Assembly: GCF_003217155.1 (NCBI RefSeq)
Contig: NZ_QJSU01000012.1
Location: 1 to 64,000, forward strand
Direction of reading: 5' to 3'
Length of the DNA stretch: 64,000 bases
DNA from: Psychrobacter fozii
GTDB taxonomy: Bacteria > Pseudomonadota > Gammaproteobacteria > Pseudomonadales > Moraxellaceae
In this document: positions 1 through 8,934 of the stretch, piece by piece
Layout: each line of letters opens with the position of its first letter
Position numbering within the stretch: the first letter of the stretch is position 1
The notes under the pieces: model-generated
What the model was told of the DNA's origin: nothing
Database searches by the model: none
The model's input: only the letters and a program-made list of their open reading frames with translations
Made by a program: the position numbers and the translations under genes

Positions 1-776
1 TTTTCACCAGATAGATCGGTGAAATCTGTCGGCATCATGCGCATTTGATTCCACATTTTTCGCTTGTCGTGAGCGGCTTCTATATCTGTTGCTGCAATAT
101 CGGCCAGCAGCTTCTTGAAATCTGGCAGATGATAATTGTCAAAATCTGCACGCTGTTTGAGCAGCTTCAGTAGATTATGCGGGTTGCGGCTGGTCCAATC
201 ACTGAGCACAATAACATGGTCTTCCTCAATTGGATGACGCTCACGCCCTTTGGGTTCAATGACGATAGCGCCGAGCATACCGGTTTGCTCTTGGAACCCA
301 CTGTGTGAGTGATACCAATAGGTGCCTGATTGTTTGAGTTTGAATTTATAAGTAAAAGTACTGTTCGCAGGAATACCGTCAAAGCTAATACCCGGCACCC
401 CATCCATCTCAAATGGAACGAGCAAACCATGCCAATGGATAGAGGTCGATTCATCCATCTGATTATGAACACGTATCACTACGGTATCGCCTTCACGCAT
501 CTTTAGCGTCGGTGCTGGTAGCGAGTCATTAATCAGTGTCGCCATGCTCTTTTTACCATTCACAATAGCGGACTGTTTACTGACGTATAAATCAAACTCT
601 GTACCGGTTAGGATGGGTACGATATGGTCAGCTTTATCACTGTTGACGGCTACATTTTGTTGCCCATTACCGAGGGCACTATTGGCAATAGACGGCAGCG
701 TAGATAGCATGGATGCCCCTAATAAAGTAGAAGACCCTGTTAAGAAACGCCTGCGATTGAACATATTCTTGTTCAT
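1..776 (-). CDS. copA: Multicopper oxidase CopA/PcoA family, 3' part cut by window edge
   Basis: This is the N-terminal 258 residues of a periplasmic multicopper oxidase; the rest lies before position 1. Translation on the minus strand begins MNKNMF and has a twin-arginine signal (RRRFL, residues 9-12) followed by a hydrophobic stretch, so it is probably exported folded by Tat. Cupredoxin domain 1 shows the type 2/3 copper ligands HWHG (114-117) and WYHSHSG (154-160). In this family the enzyme oxidises Cu(I) to Cu(II) in the periplasm as part of copper resistance. It is the last visible gene of a minus-strand cop group that also holds a DUF411 lipoprotein and a cytochrome c. The start is the ATG at 776, the only one that keeps the Tat motif. 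The family is clear; the exact subfamily is inferred from context. Confidence 0.93.
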   Translation of the reverse strand, partial: MNKNMFNRRRFLTGSSTLLGASMLSTLPSIANSALGNGQQNVAVNSDKADHIVPILTGTEFDLYVSKQSAIVNGKKSMATLINDSLPAPTLKMREGDTVVIRVHNQMDESTSIHWHGLLVPFEMDGVPGISFDGIPANSTFTYKFKLKQSGTYWYHSHSGFQEQTGMLGAIVIEPKGRERHPIEEDHVIVLSDWTSRNPHNLLKLLKQRADFDNYHLPDFKKLLADIAATDIEAAHDKRKMWNQMRMMPTDFTDLSGE

Positions 777-873
777 AATAATTTACCTAACTTAATCCAT
801 GAAATGAGTGTTGGCTCTCTATATCTGGCAGATTTTGATAAAGCAGAATGAGCTATGTAATGTTTTAATCAAA

Positions 874-1521
874 CTATATCTGCTGCTGAGGAGACTCAAT
901 AGTGGCATAAACTTCTGTGGTGCCATCTTTGTTAAGCTGCATCACTTTATACGGCATAAATTTATCTTGATACTCCATACCAGGGCTACCAACTGGCATA
1001 CCAGGTACGGCAAGACCAATGGCATCACTTGGCGGGTTTTTCAAGAACTGCGCTATGTGCTTAGCAGGGACATGGCCTTCAAAGACAAAGCCATCAGTCG
1101 TCACGGTAGTATGACAAGAGCGCATTTGCTGTGGTACACCATAACGATCCTTAAACAAAGATACGTCGGCAACATCATGGGCAACTGCGCTTAACCCATT
1201 GTCTTCTGCGTGGCTGACCCACTCTTTACAGCAACCACAGTTGGCGTCTTTATAGACGGTGGCTGACACATTTCGCAAAATAGTTGATTGGGTATCTGAA
1301 TGAACACTGACAGGTGTTATTTCGACTTGTGGTTGCTCTACTAACTCGGTTTTTTGTGTAGTGATAGATGGCTCAGTCGCTGGTGTTGCGTCAGCAGCAG
1401 TGGCGTTAGGTTGACTACAAGCGACAATCGTTAACGATAATGGCAATACCACGATCGCTGAGAGCACACGACCAGATATCTGATGATGTGCATTAATAAA
1501 TCTATTAGTATAGCGTCTCAT
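874..1521 (-). CDS. DUF411 metal-binding lipoprotein
   Basis: This 215-residue protein has a basic N-terminus, a hydrophobic segment and a lipobox-like IVAC with Cys35, so it is probably a lipoprotein. A Thr/Pro-rich linker (about 40-80) precedes a DUF411 domain. That domain shows the CGCC motif at 95-98 and a second conserved Cys-His pair at 136-137 (RSCHT). DUF411 proteins accompany copper and other metal resistance genes and are thought to bind metal; no enzymatic role is established. It lies between a cytochrome c and copA in the same orientation, with 97 bp to copA, and probably shares their transcript. A close paralogue sits at 8284-8934, with the same architecture and nearly the same domain sequence but a different linker. 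Confidence 0.88.
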   Translation of the reverse strand: MRRYTNRFINAHHQISGRVLSAIVVLPLSLTIVACSQPNATAADATPATEPSITTQKTELVEQPQVEITPVSVHSDTQSTILRNVSATVYKDANCGCCKEWVSHAEDNGLSAVAHDVADVSLFKDRYGVPQQMRSCHTTVTTDGFVFEGHVPAKHIAQFLKNPPSDAIGLAVPGMPVGSPGMEYQDKFMPYKVMQLNKDGTTEVYATIESPQQQI

Positions 1522-1660
1522 AAAACCACTCCTAGGCGTCTATCTGACGATCAAATTTATAAAAATCAAAGCCGTATTACTGAGTCATGTAATACTGGTA
1601 TCACTTAAAATGACAATCGCAAAAAGCAGTACTATTGAGCACTGCCTCTCTTACAAAAAA

Positions 1661-2254
1661 TCAATGCTGCATGCCCGATCCATCACCGGACATATCCATC
1701 TCACCATCAAATGACATGTCCAACATATCATCGTCTATCCTAGTCGTCAGCATGGTGTATTGGTTTTCATTTAATTCAGGTAACGATCTGATAAAAGCGA
1801 CCATTGCCCACATCCTATCGTCATCATGCGAAGCACCCCATGCGGGCATGCCTGATGCCATAATGCCGTGTTTGATGGCCCAAAAGGCTTGCTGAGCACC
1901 GGCATCGGTTTTATATCGTTCAACCAATGCAGCACTGGTGAAGCTAGGCGGCTTTGGATATAAACTTGCACTAAAATCGGTACTTTCTACCCCAGGAGAT
2001 AAGTGACAGCCTGCACACATATCCTTGTAGTCTGCCCCGCCCGAGCTGATCATTTCTGTCTTTTCTAAGTTTGGAACCGCAATGTCCTTACTAGCATTTG
2101 CTATTGAACGCGTACGTGCCGTTTCTAAAAAATTGTAAACCAGCGGACTATGGGCTTGATCAGCGCCGATATTTATCACGCCACTGGTCACCACAATAAA
2201 AATGCCCACAATAGCGACAAAGACAGTAAACAGTATTCCTAGTAAAAACTTCAT
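1661..2254 (-). CDS. Membrane-anchored monohaem cytochrome c
   Basis: This 197-residue protein has an N-terminal hydrophobic helix (about 3-28) that acts as an uncleaved anchor or signal. A class I cytochrome c domain follows, with haem-binding CAGCH at 80-84 and a likely axial Met at 136 in the segment GIMASGMPAWG. The C-terminal tail is rich in Met and Asp (DMLDMSFDGEMDMSGDG region), which may bind copper. The protein sits between two small periplasmic cop-type genes and the DUF411/copA pair on the same strand, so it probably serves as an electron acceptor or redox partner in periplasmic copper handling. Haem attachment would use the Ccm system whose distal genes lie at 13455-17974. The family is certain; the partner is inferred. 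Confidence 0.88.
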   Translation of the reverse strand: MKFLLGILFTVFVAIVGIFIVVTSGVINIGADQAHSPLVYNFLETARTRSIANASKDIAVPNLEKTEMISSGGADYKDMCAGCHLSPGVESTDFSASLYPKPPSFTSAALVERYKTDAGAQQAFWAIKHGIMASGMPAWGASHDDDRMWAMVAFIRSLPELNENQYTMLTTRIDDDMLDMSFDGEMDMSGDGSGMQH

Positions 2255-2359
2255 AGGTTTGTCCTAAAAATCCATTTTTGTTAATACCTAACTACGGCTC
2301 GACAAAACCATCTAACAATAATATTAAATCTCTGCGATCAACTTCTATAAGATCAATGT

Positions 2360-2656
2360 TTAAGAGTCACTTTTGCTAGCAACACAGTGCTTTTGATACA
2401 TCGCTTTCATTTTGCTCATGTTGGTCATCATGGCTTTCATAGCAGGATCGTTCATATCCATTTTGCTATGATCCATTTTGCCCATCATCTGCATGTGCTT
2501 TTCCATTTTTTCACAGTTCATTTGGTCTTTTTCAGCATGCATCTTAGGATCGTGTGCCATAGCAGAGGTTGAAACGACCAATGCTATGACAGTTGCTACG
2601 ATTGATTTAGACAGTGGCATTGATGTGAATAATGATCTTGATTTGAATAGCGACAT
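2360..2656 (-). CDS. Small Met/His/Lys-rich periplasmic protein of the cop locus
   Basis: This protein has 98 residues. A signal peptide with cleavage near STSAMA-HD (about residue 34) is followed by a mature part very rich in Met, His and Lys (repeats of MGKMDHSKMDM type, and a single Cys in MNCEK and another near KHCVAS). Such sequences are typical of small copper-binding periplasmic proteins, but I do not recognise a named family. AAGGA lies 7 bases before the ATG at 2656; an internal ATG 12 codons later (MPLSK) would also give a good signal peptide. It is in the same orientation as the cytochrome c and copA. Copper binding is inferred from composition and context. Confidence 0.75.
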   Translation of the reverse strand: MSLFKSRSLFTSMPLSKSIVATVIALVVSTSAMAHDPKMHAEKDQMNCEKMEKHMQMMGKMDHSKMDMNDPAMKAMMTNMSKMKAMYQKHCVASKSDS

Positions 2657-2833
2657 GGTAAATCCTTATATGATTTGGTATGAAGTCGAAAAGACTTTAC
2701 AGTGGTAAGTTACTCTAAAGCATACTTTATTGATTCTGACAGAGAGATGACTGCAAGATTACAATTCTGTCATCTTGCTATTTATGGTTTTTAATGTTGT
2801 CAGCAATCCTTTAGTATGACGTTAACGCTGATA

Positions 2834-3118
2834 TTACTTATCGCTACCATATTGGTTAATGAAATATTTTTCAGACTGTAGGTGCTGATCTTTGTGTTCA
2901 ATCTCACAAGCCATTCTCGCATCGATATAGCTTTTCATTTGGGCGTTAGAAAGCTGGGCATCGTTATGATCCAAGTTTTTTGCAAAGTCAGTAACAGCGT
3001 CACAGTTATCGATGATGGACGTACTTAGATCAGTAGTGTGCGCGTTAGCAGTGGTAATACCGATAAGTACAGATACCGACAGCAGTGCTGCTTTTTTGAA
3101 TGAACCATGAATTTTCAT
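2834..3118 (-). CDS. Small secreted protein heading the cop group, unknown function
   Basis: This protein has 94 residues from the ATG at 3118, which has AGAGG at good spacing. A longer frame from 3148 would place ten extra polar residues before the signal peptide and is less likely. The hydrophobic segment ends at ITTANA-HT, a standard signal peptidase I site. The mature part is acidic and helical, with two Cys (in DNCDAV and MACEIE) that may form a disulfide. I recognise no family. It is the gene closest to copR, transcribed divergently from it, so it is likely the first gene of the copper-induced transcript and a periplasmic accessory protein. Confidence 0.65.
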   Translation of the reverse strand: MKIHGSFKKAALLSVSVLIGITTANAHTTDLSTSIIDNCDAVTDFAKNLDHNDAQLSNAQMKSYIDARMACEIEHKDQHLQSEKYFINQYGSDK

Positions 3119-3277
3119 ATAAAACCTCTTTTGCAAGTTGTTAGGCATTTAAGTTATTAGGTCATTAAATTAATGACCTGTAAGAATAGTTCATAGCCGT
3201 CAGATATTAGGAACAAGCAACTATGTCTCATTCATATAGATTAGCAAAAGAAGACTGACAATCTGATTACGAGCACA

Positions 3278-3291
3278 TGACATCTTTGTCA
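3278..3291. promoter_or_regulatory. Putative CopR/CusR-type operator
   Basis: An inverted repeat TGACA-N4-TGTCA lies in the 243-bp divergent region between the small secreted cop gene and copR. It resembles the centre of the CusR/CopR box of Enterobacteria and Pseudomonas (ATGACA-N-TGTCAT). Related half-sites (TGACA at 3256, TTGTCAT near 3306) surround it, and more TGACA/TGTCA half-sites occur at 2738-2785 in front of the 98-residue gene. Binding by the adjacent CopR is inferred. Confidence 0.5.
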
Positions 3292-3361
3292 GTTACCAGT
3301 CAATGTTGTCATCTGTGCTGGTTAAAACGTTAAACAATCATAATCGTACTGAGAAATTACA

Positions 3362-4081
3362 ATGAAAGTCCTACTGGTAGAAGATGAGTTGAAGCTTGGC
3401 GAGTATATAAAAAAAGGCTTAACCGAAGCTGGGTTTATTGTTGATCATCACCTAACCGGTCTAGATGGCTATCATGCATTGATGACTGAAGAATTTAGCG
3501 TGATCCTAATGGATGTGATGCTGCCTGATGTTAGTGGCTTTGAGCTGGTGCGCAATTACCGAGCAGCGGGTAAGCAAACACCTGTGCTATTTTTGACAGC
3601 AAAAGATGACTTAAGCGATAAGATAAAAGGGATTGAGATTGGAGGCGATGATTATTTGACTAAGCCTTTTGCGTTTGCAGAATTGATCGTCAGAATAAAG
3701 AGTCTGTTACGACGCGCCAATCAAGCCGATTATCAAAGTACGATCCTGCAAATAGCAGATCTCAAGATGGATATTGCCAAGCGCACGGTACATAGAGGCG
3801 GCAAGCCTATTAAGCTCACGGCAAAAGAGTTTTCCTTACTACAGTTTTTATTAGAGCGCCGAGGTGAAGTGCTACCACGTACCGTGATCGCCTCCCAAGT
3901 ATGGGATGTGAATTTTGATAACGATACCAATGTGATTGATGTGGCGATCAGGCGTCTTCGTATAAAAATAGACGATGATCATGAAGCAAAGCTTATTCAT
4001 ACTGTGCGTGGAATGGGCTATCGATTAGAGGCGCTGGCTACTGAGGTCCAAAGTGATGCGGACGGAGACGATTCTAAATAG
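3362..4081 (+). CDS. copR: OmpR-family copper response regulator
   Basis: This 239-residue response regulator has a receiver domain at 1-118 with the acidic pocket EDE (7-9), the phosphoacceptor Asp51 in LMDVMLPD and the conserved Lys in LTKPF. An OmpR/PhoB winged-helix domain follows (about 128-225; VIDVAIRRLR and HTVRGMGYRLE motifs). It heads the plus-strand regulator pair, and its 3' end overlaps or abuts the sensor kinase. The divergent copper genes make a CopR/CusR-like role the best reading; the sequence alone cannot separate copper from silver sensing. The symbol is given on context. Confidence 0.85.
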   Translation: MKVLLVEDELKLGEYIKKGLTEAGFIVDHHLTGLDGYHALMTEEFSVILMDVMLPDVSGFELVRNYRAAGKQTPVLFLTAKDDLSDKIKGIEIGGDDYLTKPFAFAELIVRIKSLLRRANQADYQSTILQIADLKMDIAKRTVHRGGKPIKLTAKEFSLLQFLLERRGEVLPRTVIASQVWDVNFDNDTNVIDVAIRRLRIKIDDDHEAKLIHTVRGMGYRLEALATEVQSDADGDDSK

Positions 4082-5573
4082 CATGAACCATACACTCAGA
4101 AATCGGCGCTGGTCACTGCTATGGCGAACGATTTCCTTATTGACAGTCTTCGTTATTATCTCTCAGGTCATCATCTATGCGTGGGTGCAGCGCTCTGTGA
4201 GTGGACACTTTGAGCAAATGGACTCAGAGATTATTACCCATGCGGCTTTTAATCTGCGTAAACGCATGGTTAGTGTTAACGAGCCTATAGAACCATTCAC
4301 AGTATCAAAGTCTACTGTGTCAAAGTCCCAATCACTCATTGATGACAATCACTTGCATTCCTCTTGGCTGGATTATGATTTAAAAACCTTAGTAGCAGAT
4401 AAAAAAGGCAAGTTATTATCCAGTGACCCCAGTAACTTCATTCATAATTTGCCAGCCGATTTTAGCTTGTTATCATTATGGCAGGAACATCACGATCAGC
4501 AGTTTATGATCAAGATAAACAATAGGCATTACCGAGCCATTATTATTCCAAATCAAGAGATTTTGGCGTTTATTGCCCTACCTACCGATGTGCATCATCA
4601 ATATCTTCTCCAGTTTAATCGCCAGCTGAGCTTGATACTCACAGCCATCACCTTGTTGTTGGTTTCAGTAGCGGCATTAAGTGTGTATTGGGGGTTTGCG
4701 CCTCTGGCCACTATCGTACAAAAAATGAAAGGCATAAACCTGCAAAGGTTAGATGAGAGAGTGTCGGTTGGCGATATGCCGTTAGAGCTGCGGCCACTAG
4801 CAGAGTCTTACAATTCGATGATGGTCAAGCTTGAAAGTAACTTTGAATCATTATCACGGTTTTCAGACAATATCGCTCATGAGCTACGTACGCCAATAGC
4901 GACGCTGAGTACACAAACGCAGGTCATGTTAACTAAGCCAAGAGAAGGCGACGAATATATCGAGCAGCTACATCATCAGCATGATACGTTAGAGCAGTTA
5001 TCCGCCATGATTAACAATATGCTGCTACTGGCAAAAACCCAGAAAGGGTTAAGTCACTCGCAAATCAGTCACGTGGATACGGATGGTTTAATCACCAAGC
5101 TTGTTGATTACTATGAAATGATTGCAGAAGATCGAGGGATAACTTTTGAGAAATCGGGTGATTTTGAAATGGTGTTGGGTGATGAAGGATTATTGCAACG
5201 GCTGTTTGCCAACCTGATATCAAATGCCATTTATTATGCAGCTAGTGATAGTACTATCATGATATCCGCTACCGCCCTCACCTCAACCACCTCACTTAAT
5301 GTGACTAAAGACGAGGTTCGACCCTCAAAGCAGCAATGGTTAAGGATAACGATGACCAATCGTTTAGACAAACCATTAGATCAGAGAGAGGCTGATAAAT
5401 TATTCGAGCGATTCTATCGTCATGATAAGACTAGTCATAAGTATGCAGGTACAGGATTGGGATTGTCTATCGTGCAGGCCATCGCTAATGCTCATAAAGG
5501 TAAAGTGAGTATTACTATCAAAGATAAATATTATTTTGAGGTTAAGGTAGCGTTGTTGATGGCTAGGTATTAA
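4056..5573 (+). CDS. copS: Copper-type sensor histidine kinase
   Basis: This inner-membrane sensor kinase has about 505 residues. TM1 lies near residues 20-42, a periplasmic loop at about 43-185, TM2 at about 190-212, then HAMP, a HisKA domain with the phospho-accepting His in NIAHELRTP (near residue 275) and a HATPase domain (N box LISNAIYYA, G box GTGLGLSIV). The periplasmic loop has several His residues. The start is uncertain: ATG 4056 overlaps the end of copR and has GAGG upstream, while ATG 4083 begins one base after the copR stop and gives MNHTLRNRRW. Either is translationally coupled to copR. Signal specificity (copper) is inferred from the locus. Confidence 0.85.
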   Translation: MRTETILNSMNHTLRNRRWSLLWRTISLLTVFVIISQVIIYAWVQRSVSGHFEQMDSEIITHAAFNLRKRMVSVNEPIEPFTVSKSTVSKSQSLIDDNHLHSSWLDYDLKTLVADKKGKLLSSDPSNFIHNLPADFSLLSLWQEHHDQQFMIKINNRHYRAIIIPNQEILAFIALPTDVHHQYLLQFNRQLSLILTAITLLLVSVAALSVYWGFAPLATIVQKMKGINLQRLDERVSVGDMPLELRPLAESYNSMMVKLESNFESLSRFSDNIAHELRTPIATLSTQTQVMLTKPREGDEYIEQLHHQHDTLEQLSAMINNMLLLAKTQKGLSHSQISHVDTDGLITKLVDYYEMIAEDRGITFEKSGDFEMVLGDEGLLQRLFANLISNAIYYAASDSTIMISATALTSTTSLNVTKDEVRPSKQQWLRITMTNRLDKPLDQREADKLFERFYRHDKTSHKYAGTGLGLSIVQAIANAHKGKVSITIKDKYYFEVKVALLMARY

Positions 5574-5797
5574 CCCTCTTTGTACTATAAAGCTTGGGAT
5601 TTAGAAACGATAAGTATTGATGGATCAACAAAATATTGAGATAGGTTTGCTTATATTGTGAGAACAATAGCGGTACCCTAGTGAGGACTTGAATACTAGG
5701 CTGTAGGCTATTGGTATCGGTAGTAAAAATTACTTATAGCAGCTCAGTGTACATAGCAGTGTACCTTTCAAGATGAAATGGCGGCATATCCATCTTT

Positions 5798-6391
5798 TTA
5801 ATTAGTCGCTGTAACTCCTAAATATAAGACTGTCTTTAAACCACCATATTCACTACCAATGGCTATCAAAACCAAACCCCCTAGCGCTTCTGCCCAACTA
5901 CCCAGCCATGTTCCTGATTTACGTCCTATATAAGCGCCTAAAACACTTAACATAGCTGTCGTGAGTGCAATGATCAAACATGCTAAATAAGCATTGACTG
6001 GTAATAGATTTAAAGTTAATCCTGCGCCCATCGCATCAAGGCTGGTGGCAATCGCCAACGACAGTAATGTTTTATGACTTAAATTGATCCGAGTATCATC
6101 ATCGTTAACGGAACGCGACTCATAGAGCATCTTGATCCCAAGCACTACTAGTATGACAAAAGCAATCCAAGCCGCCCCTTCCGCAAACCAGCCTAGCATG
6201 GTAGAGCCAAGCACATAACCAATCAGCGGCATCACTCCTTGAGCAACCCTAAAATATAAACCAACCAGTAAGGTCATTTTTATAAACTGCGGCTTAGAGT
6301 CGACCCTGTGAGTGGAGCCAATACCGACTGATGCGGCAAACGCATCCGCAGCCAGTGCTAGCGCTAGCGCTAGTAACAGTACCTCTAACAT
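5798..6391 (-). CDS. mntP: Manganese efflux pump MntP
   Basis: This 197-residue, six-helix membrane protein of the MntP (DUF204) family shows the two internally repeated motifs of the family: [12 protein letters not shown], with Asp16 in helix 1, and [12 protein letters not shown] in helix 4. It exports Mn2+ from the cytoplasm. The 5' end holds an in-frame GCTAGC-type repeat that encodes ALALALA. The gene follows lnt on the minus strand with 78 bp between. I see no room for or sign of a yybP-ykoY manganese riboswitch there. The 224 bp between the copS stop and this gene's stop hold no further gene. Confidence 0.9.
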   Translation of the reverse strand: MLEVLLLALALALAADAFAASVGIGSTHRVDSKPQFIKMTLLVGLYFRVAQGVMPLIGYVLGSTMLGWFAEGAAWIAFVILVVLGIKMLYESRSVNDDDTRINLSHKTLLSLAIATSLDAMGAGLTLNLLPVNAYLACLIIALTTAMLSVLGAYIGRKSGTWLGSWAEALGGLVLIAIGSEYGGLKTVLYLGVTATN

Positions 6392-6469
6392 AATAAAATA
6401 GTACCCTTTAAGACGTTTTTATTTTTCGTTTACTACTTCAGATAAGTTTTTAGTATGAAAAATACTCTT

Positions 6470-8044
6470 TCAATCTCTTGTTGATTTTGAACGCCTGCCA
6501 AGATAGCTTAGAAGTAATAGCAGCGCTATTATTATCAAAATAGGGTAATTACCCATAATCATGAAGGGGGTGTTGCCAACCCGTGCCTGTATTTCACCGC
6601 GCAATACAGTACGCTCAAACTGTGGTGCGCGTTTTACGATACGTCCTTTGTGGTTGATAATAGCGGTAACGCCAGTATTGGTCGCACGTATAAACCAGCG
6701 ACCATTCTCAAGCGCACGCATTTGTACCATCTGCAAATGTTGCAATGGGCCTGCTGAAGTGCCAAACCAGGCATCGTTAGAGACCGTTAATAAAAAGTCA
6801 GTATTCATTGCGTTTTTGCGCGTGGTATCTGGATAGGCGACCTCATAACAGATAGCCGTACCTATAGTATGTCCACGTACCTGCAGCGGTGATTGTTGAT
6901 CACTCCCGCGGCTATAGCTCTTAATATCCTGACTACCAGCCAGATTAGGGAAAACATCAAGCACGCCTTCGAATGGAATATATTCCCCAAACGGTACCAG
7001 GCGCTGCTTCTTGTAGAGACCATCGGCTTCTGCGCCCAAAGCCATCACGCTATTATAAAATGGAGGATAGTTGTCAGTATTGGCATCAGTACTAGCATTG
7101 AAAGCCGCTTTATCCTTATAAGGAATACCGGTTATCCATGTCGTATTAGTTGTATTAGCCATTTCTACCATTTCACTAATAAAGCCGGTAGCCTCATCCT
7201 GAAACATCGGAATAGATGATTCAGGCCATACCACAACATCACGTCCCCACTCAGTGCGCGTTAATTTTGCATAAATCTTTAGGGTTTCTACTTGATATTG
7301 AGTCAGCCACTTTATATCTTGTGAAATATTGCCTTGAATCAATGAAACAGACAGATCAGGTGTGCCCTTAGGTTTCGTCCATTGTGGATTGATTAGCCAT
7401 AGTGATGTGCTAATGGCTAATAACATTACAGAAACGACGATATAACTACTGCGCCGACGCAGTAGTTCCACTAAACTTGCAGCCAATAGTATGGCAACAA
7501 AAGAGACGGCAAAAACACCAGCAATAGGTGCTAAGGACGACAACCAGTACTCTTCAGTAAATGCATAACCAATAAACAGCCACGGAAAGCCTGTGAACAG
7601 CCAAGTCTTTAGCCATTCTTGTAACACCCAAAGCGCAGCAAAGGAAAAGGGTTGTTTGCCTACCATTCGGTTAAAGATTAGTGCTAAAAAGCCATGAAAC
7701 AGCCCCATACCGAGACCCATCAACGCAATCAGAATCAACGCAAGCCACGTCGGGGTATCGCTATAATCATGGATGGCTGTATATAACCAAAAGCCACCGA
7801 CACACCATAGTCCCATACCGTAAGCTTCACCAATAATAAAAGCGCGGCGACCACTCATCTGTGGTACTAATAGCGAATATAAAATCGCTGGTGACACTAT
7901 TGCTAGCGGCCAGAACCCATAAGGTGCTAGCGCTAATAAGAAAACAGCCCCTGCAAGCCAGGCTGTTGTCAGCATAAGCAATAGTGGCAGCGGCTTTGAC
8001 TTAGTATTCAGACGCTTTTGTAGATTAATAGTAGACAGGCGCAT
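6470..8044 (-). CDS. lnt: Apolipoprotein N-acyltransferase
   Basis: This 524-residue inner-membrane enzyme attaches the third acyl chain to the N-terminal Cys of lipoproteins. Six to eight N-terminal membrane helices (about 20-220) precede a periplasmic carbon-nitrogen hydrolase domain with the catalytic triad Glu275 (VVWPESS), Lys346 (KKQRLVPFGE) and Cys399 (TAICYEVAYPD). A final membrane helix lies near 495-515. Length and all key residues match the family. It is transcribed with or just before mntP. The window encodes several predicted lipoproteins (DUF411, RCC1 and the island lipoproteins) that would be its substrates, together with LspA at 18116. Confidence 0.96.
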   Translation of the reverse strand: MRLSTINLQKRLNTKSKPLPLLLMLTTAWLAGAVFLLALAPYGFWPLAIVSPAILYSLLVPQMSGRRAFIIGEAYGMGLWCVGGFWLYTAIHDYSDTPTWLALILIALMGLGMGLFHGFLALIFNRMVGKQPFSFAALWVLQEWLKTWLFTGFPWLFIGYAFTEEYWLSSLAPIAGVFAVSFVAILLAASLVELLRRRSSYIVVSVMLLAISTSLWLINPQWTKPKGTPDLSVSLIQGNISQDIKWLTQYQVETLKIYAKLTRTEWGRDVVVWPESSIPMFQDEATGFISEMVEMANTTNTTWITGIPYKDKAAFNASTDANTDNYPPFYNSVMALGAEADGLYKKQRLVPFGEYIPFEGVLDVFPNLAGSQDIKSYSRGSDQQSPLQVRGHTIGTAICYEVAYPDTTRKNAMNTDFLLTVSNDAWFGTSAGPLQHLQMVQMRALENGRWFIRATNTGVTAIINHKGRIVKRAPQFERTVLRGEIQARVGNTPFMIMGNYPILIIIALLLLLSYLGRRSKSTRD

Positions 8045-8283
8045 CGCAAATTATCCAAAAATATGAGTCTTAAATTCTCAGTCAAAATCTAAGACTTAGA
8101 TAGACTCTTTATTACTACAGACAGTACTTCAAAATAAAATCTGCCTATAATACCAGTCCGCACTACTCAATGGATAAATTTGCATACCTTATTTGATGGG
8201 TTATTATGCTACATTATCAAACGATATGAAGGGTCACTTAGCCTTATATGGCTTACAATATTCACAATATATAAGAGAGCATT

Positions 8284-8934
8284 ATGACAATCTTAAAACT
8301 AAAATATAGACTTATGTTTGATCGTCACTTGTCTAAAGGGTTGCGTGGTACGCTGGTATTACTTGCCGCCACATCACTATTTGCTTGTAATCAATCGAAT
8401 AGTGGCGTATCTGATGCAAGCTCAACACCAGTACCAACCGAAAATTCAGCGGCTATTGCTTTAGAGAAAGCTGAATCGAAAATTGAAAGTGCCCCTATGA
8501 TCACAACACCAGTAAGTAATCCAGATTTACTTAAAAACGTCTCAGCGACGGTTTATAAAGATGCCAATTGTGGTTGCTGTAAGGGGTGGATTGACCATAC
8601 ACAAAGTAATGGATTGAGCTCGACGGCTGAGCACCCAAAAGACTTGTCATCCCTTAAAGACCGCTACAAAGTGCCAACTGAGATGCGTTCTTGCCATACG
8701 GTAGTCACTACTGATGACTATGTCTTTGAAGGTCATGTACCCGCTAAATATATGGAGCAATTTTTAGAAAATCCGCCAGTACAAGCAATGGGTCTTGCTG
8801 TGCCCGGTATGCCTGTAGGTAGCCCAGGTATGGAGTATCAAAATAAATTCATGCCTTATCAGATCATGCAGCTTAATAAAGACGGAACGACCCAAGTTTA
8901 TGTTGATATTGAATCTGTAGAACAGCAACTATAA
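8284..8934 (+). CDS. DUF411 metal-binding lipoprotein (second copy)
   Basis: This 216-residue paralogue of the protein at 874-1521 has a lipobox-like SLFAC with Cys35, a variable linker, then a DUF411 domain with CGCC at 96-99 and Cys-His in RSCHT near 137. The C-terminal half (VPGMPVGSPGMEYQ, LNKDGTTQVY) is almost identical to the first copy; the linker and signal differ. It stands alone, upstream of an intergenic stretch and divergent from lnt, so it is not in the cop operon. It probably binds copper or a related metal in the periplasm. The ATG at 8284 follows AGAG at good distance. Confidence 0.85.
   Translation: MTILKLKYRLMFDRHLSKGLRGTLVLLAATSLFACNQSNSGVSDASSTPVPTENSAAIALEKAESKIESAPMITTPVSNPDLLKNVSATVYKDANCGCCKGWIDHTQSNGLSSTAEHPKDLSSLKDRYKVPTEMRSCHTVVTTDDYVFEGHVPAKYMEQFLENPPVQAMGLAVPGMPVGSPGMEYQNKFMPYQIMQLNKDGTTQVYVDIESVEQQL

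Noticed and set aside
167..472. 101-residue minus-strand ORF at the left edge
   Set aside because: A different frame from copA, which reads open through 776-1 with multicopper oxidase motifs.
2387..2708. His-rich plus-strand proteins
   Set aside because: Antisense shadows of the Met/His-rich cop gene on the minus strand.
6392..6469. Manganese (yybP-ykoY) riboswitch before mntP
   Set aside because: Only 78 bp lie between lnt and mntP, and I see none of the conserved riboswitch core.
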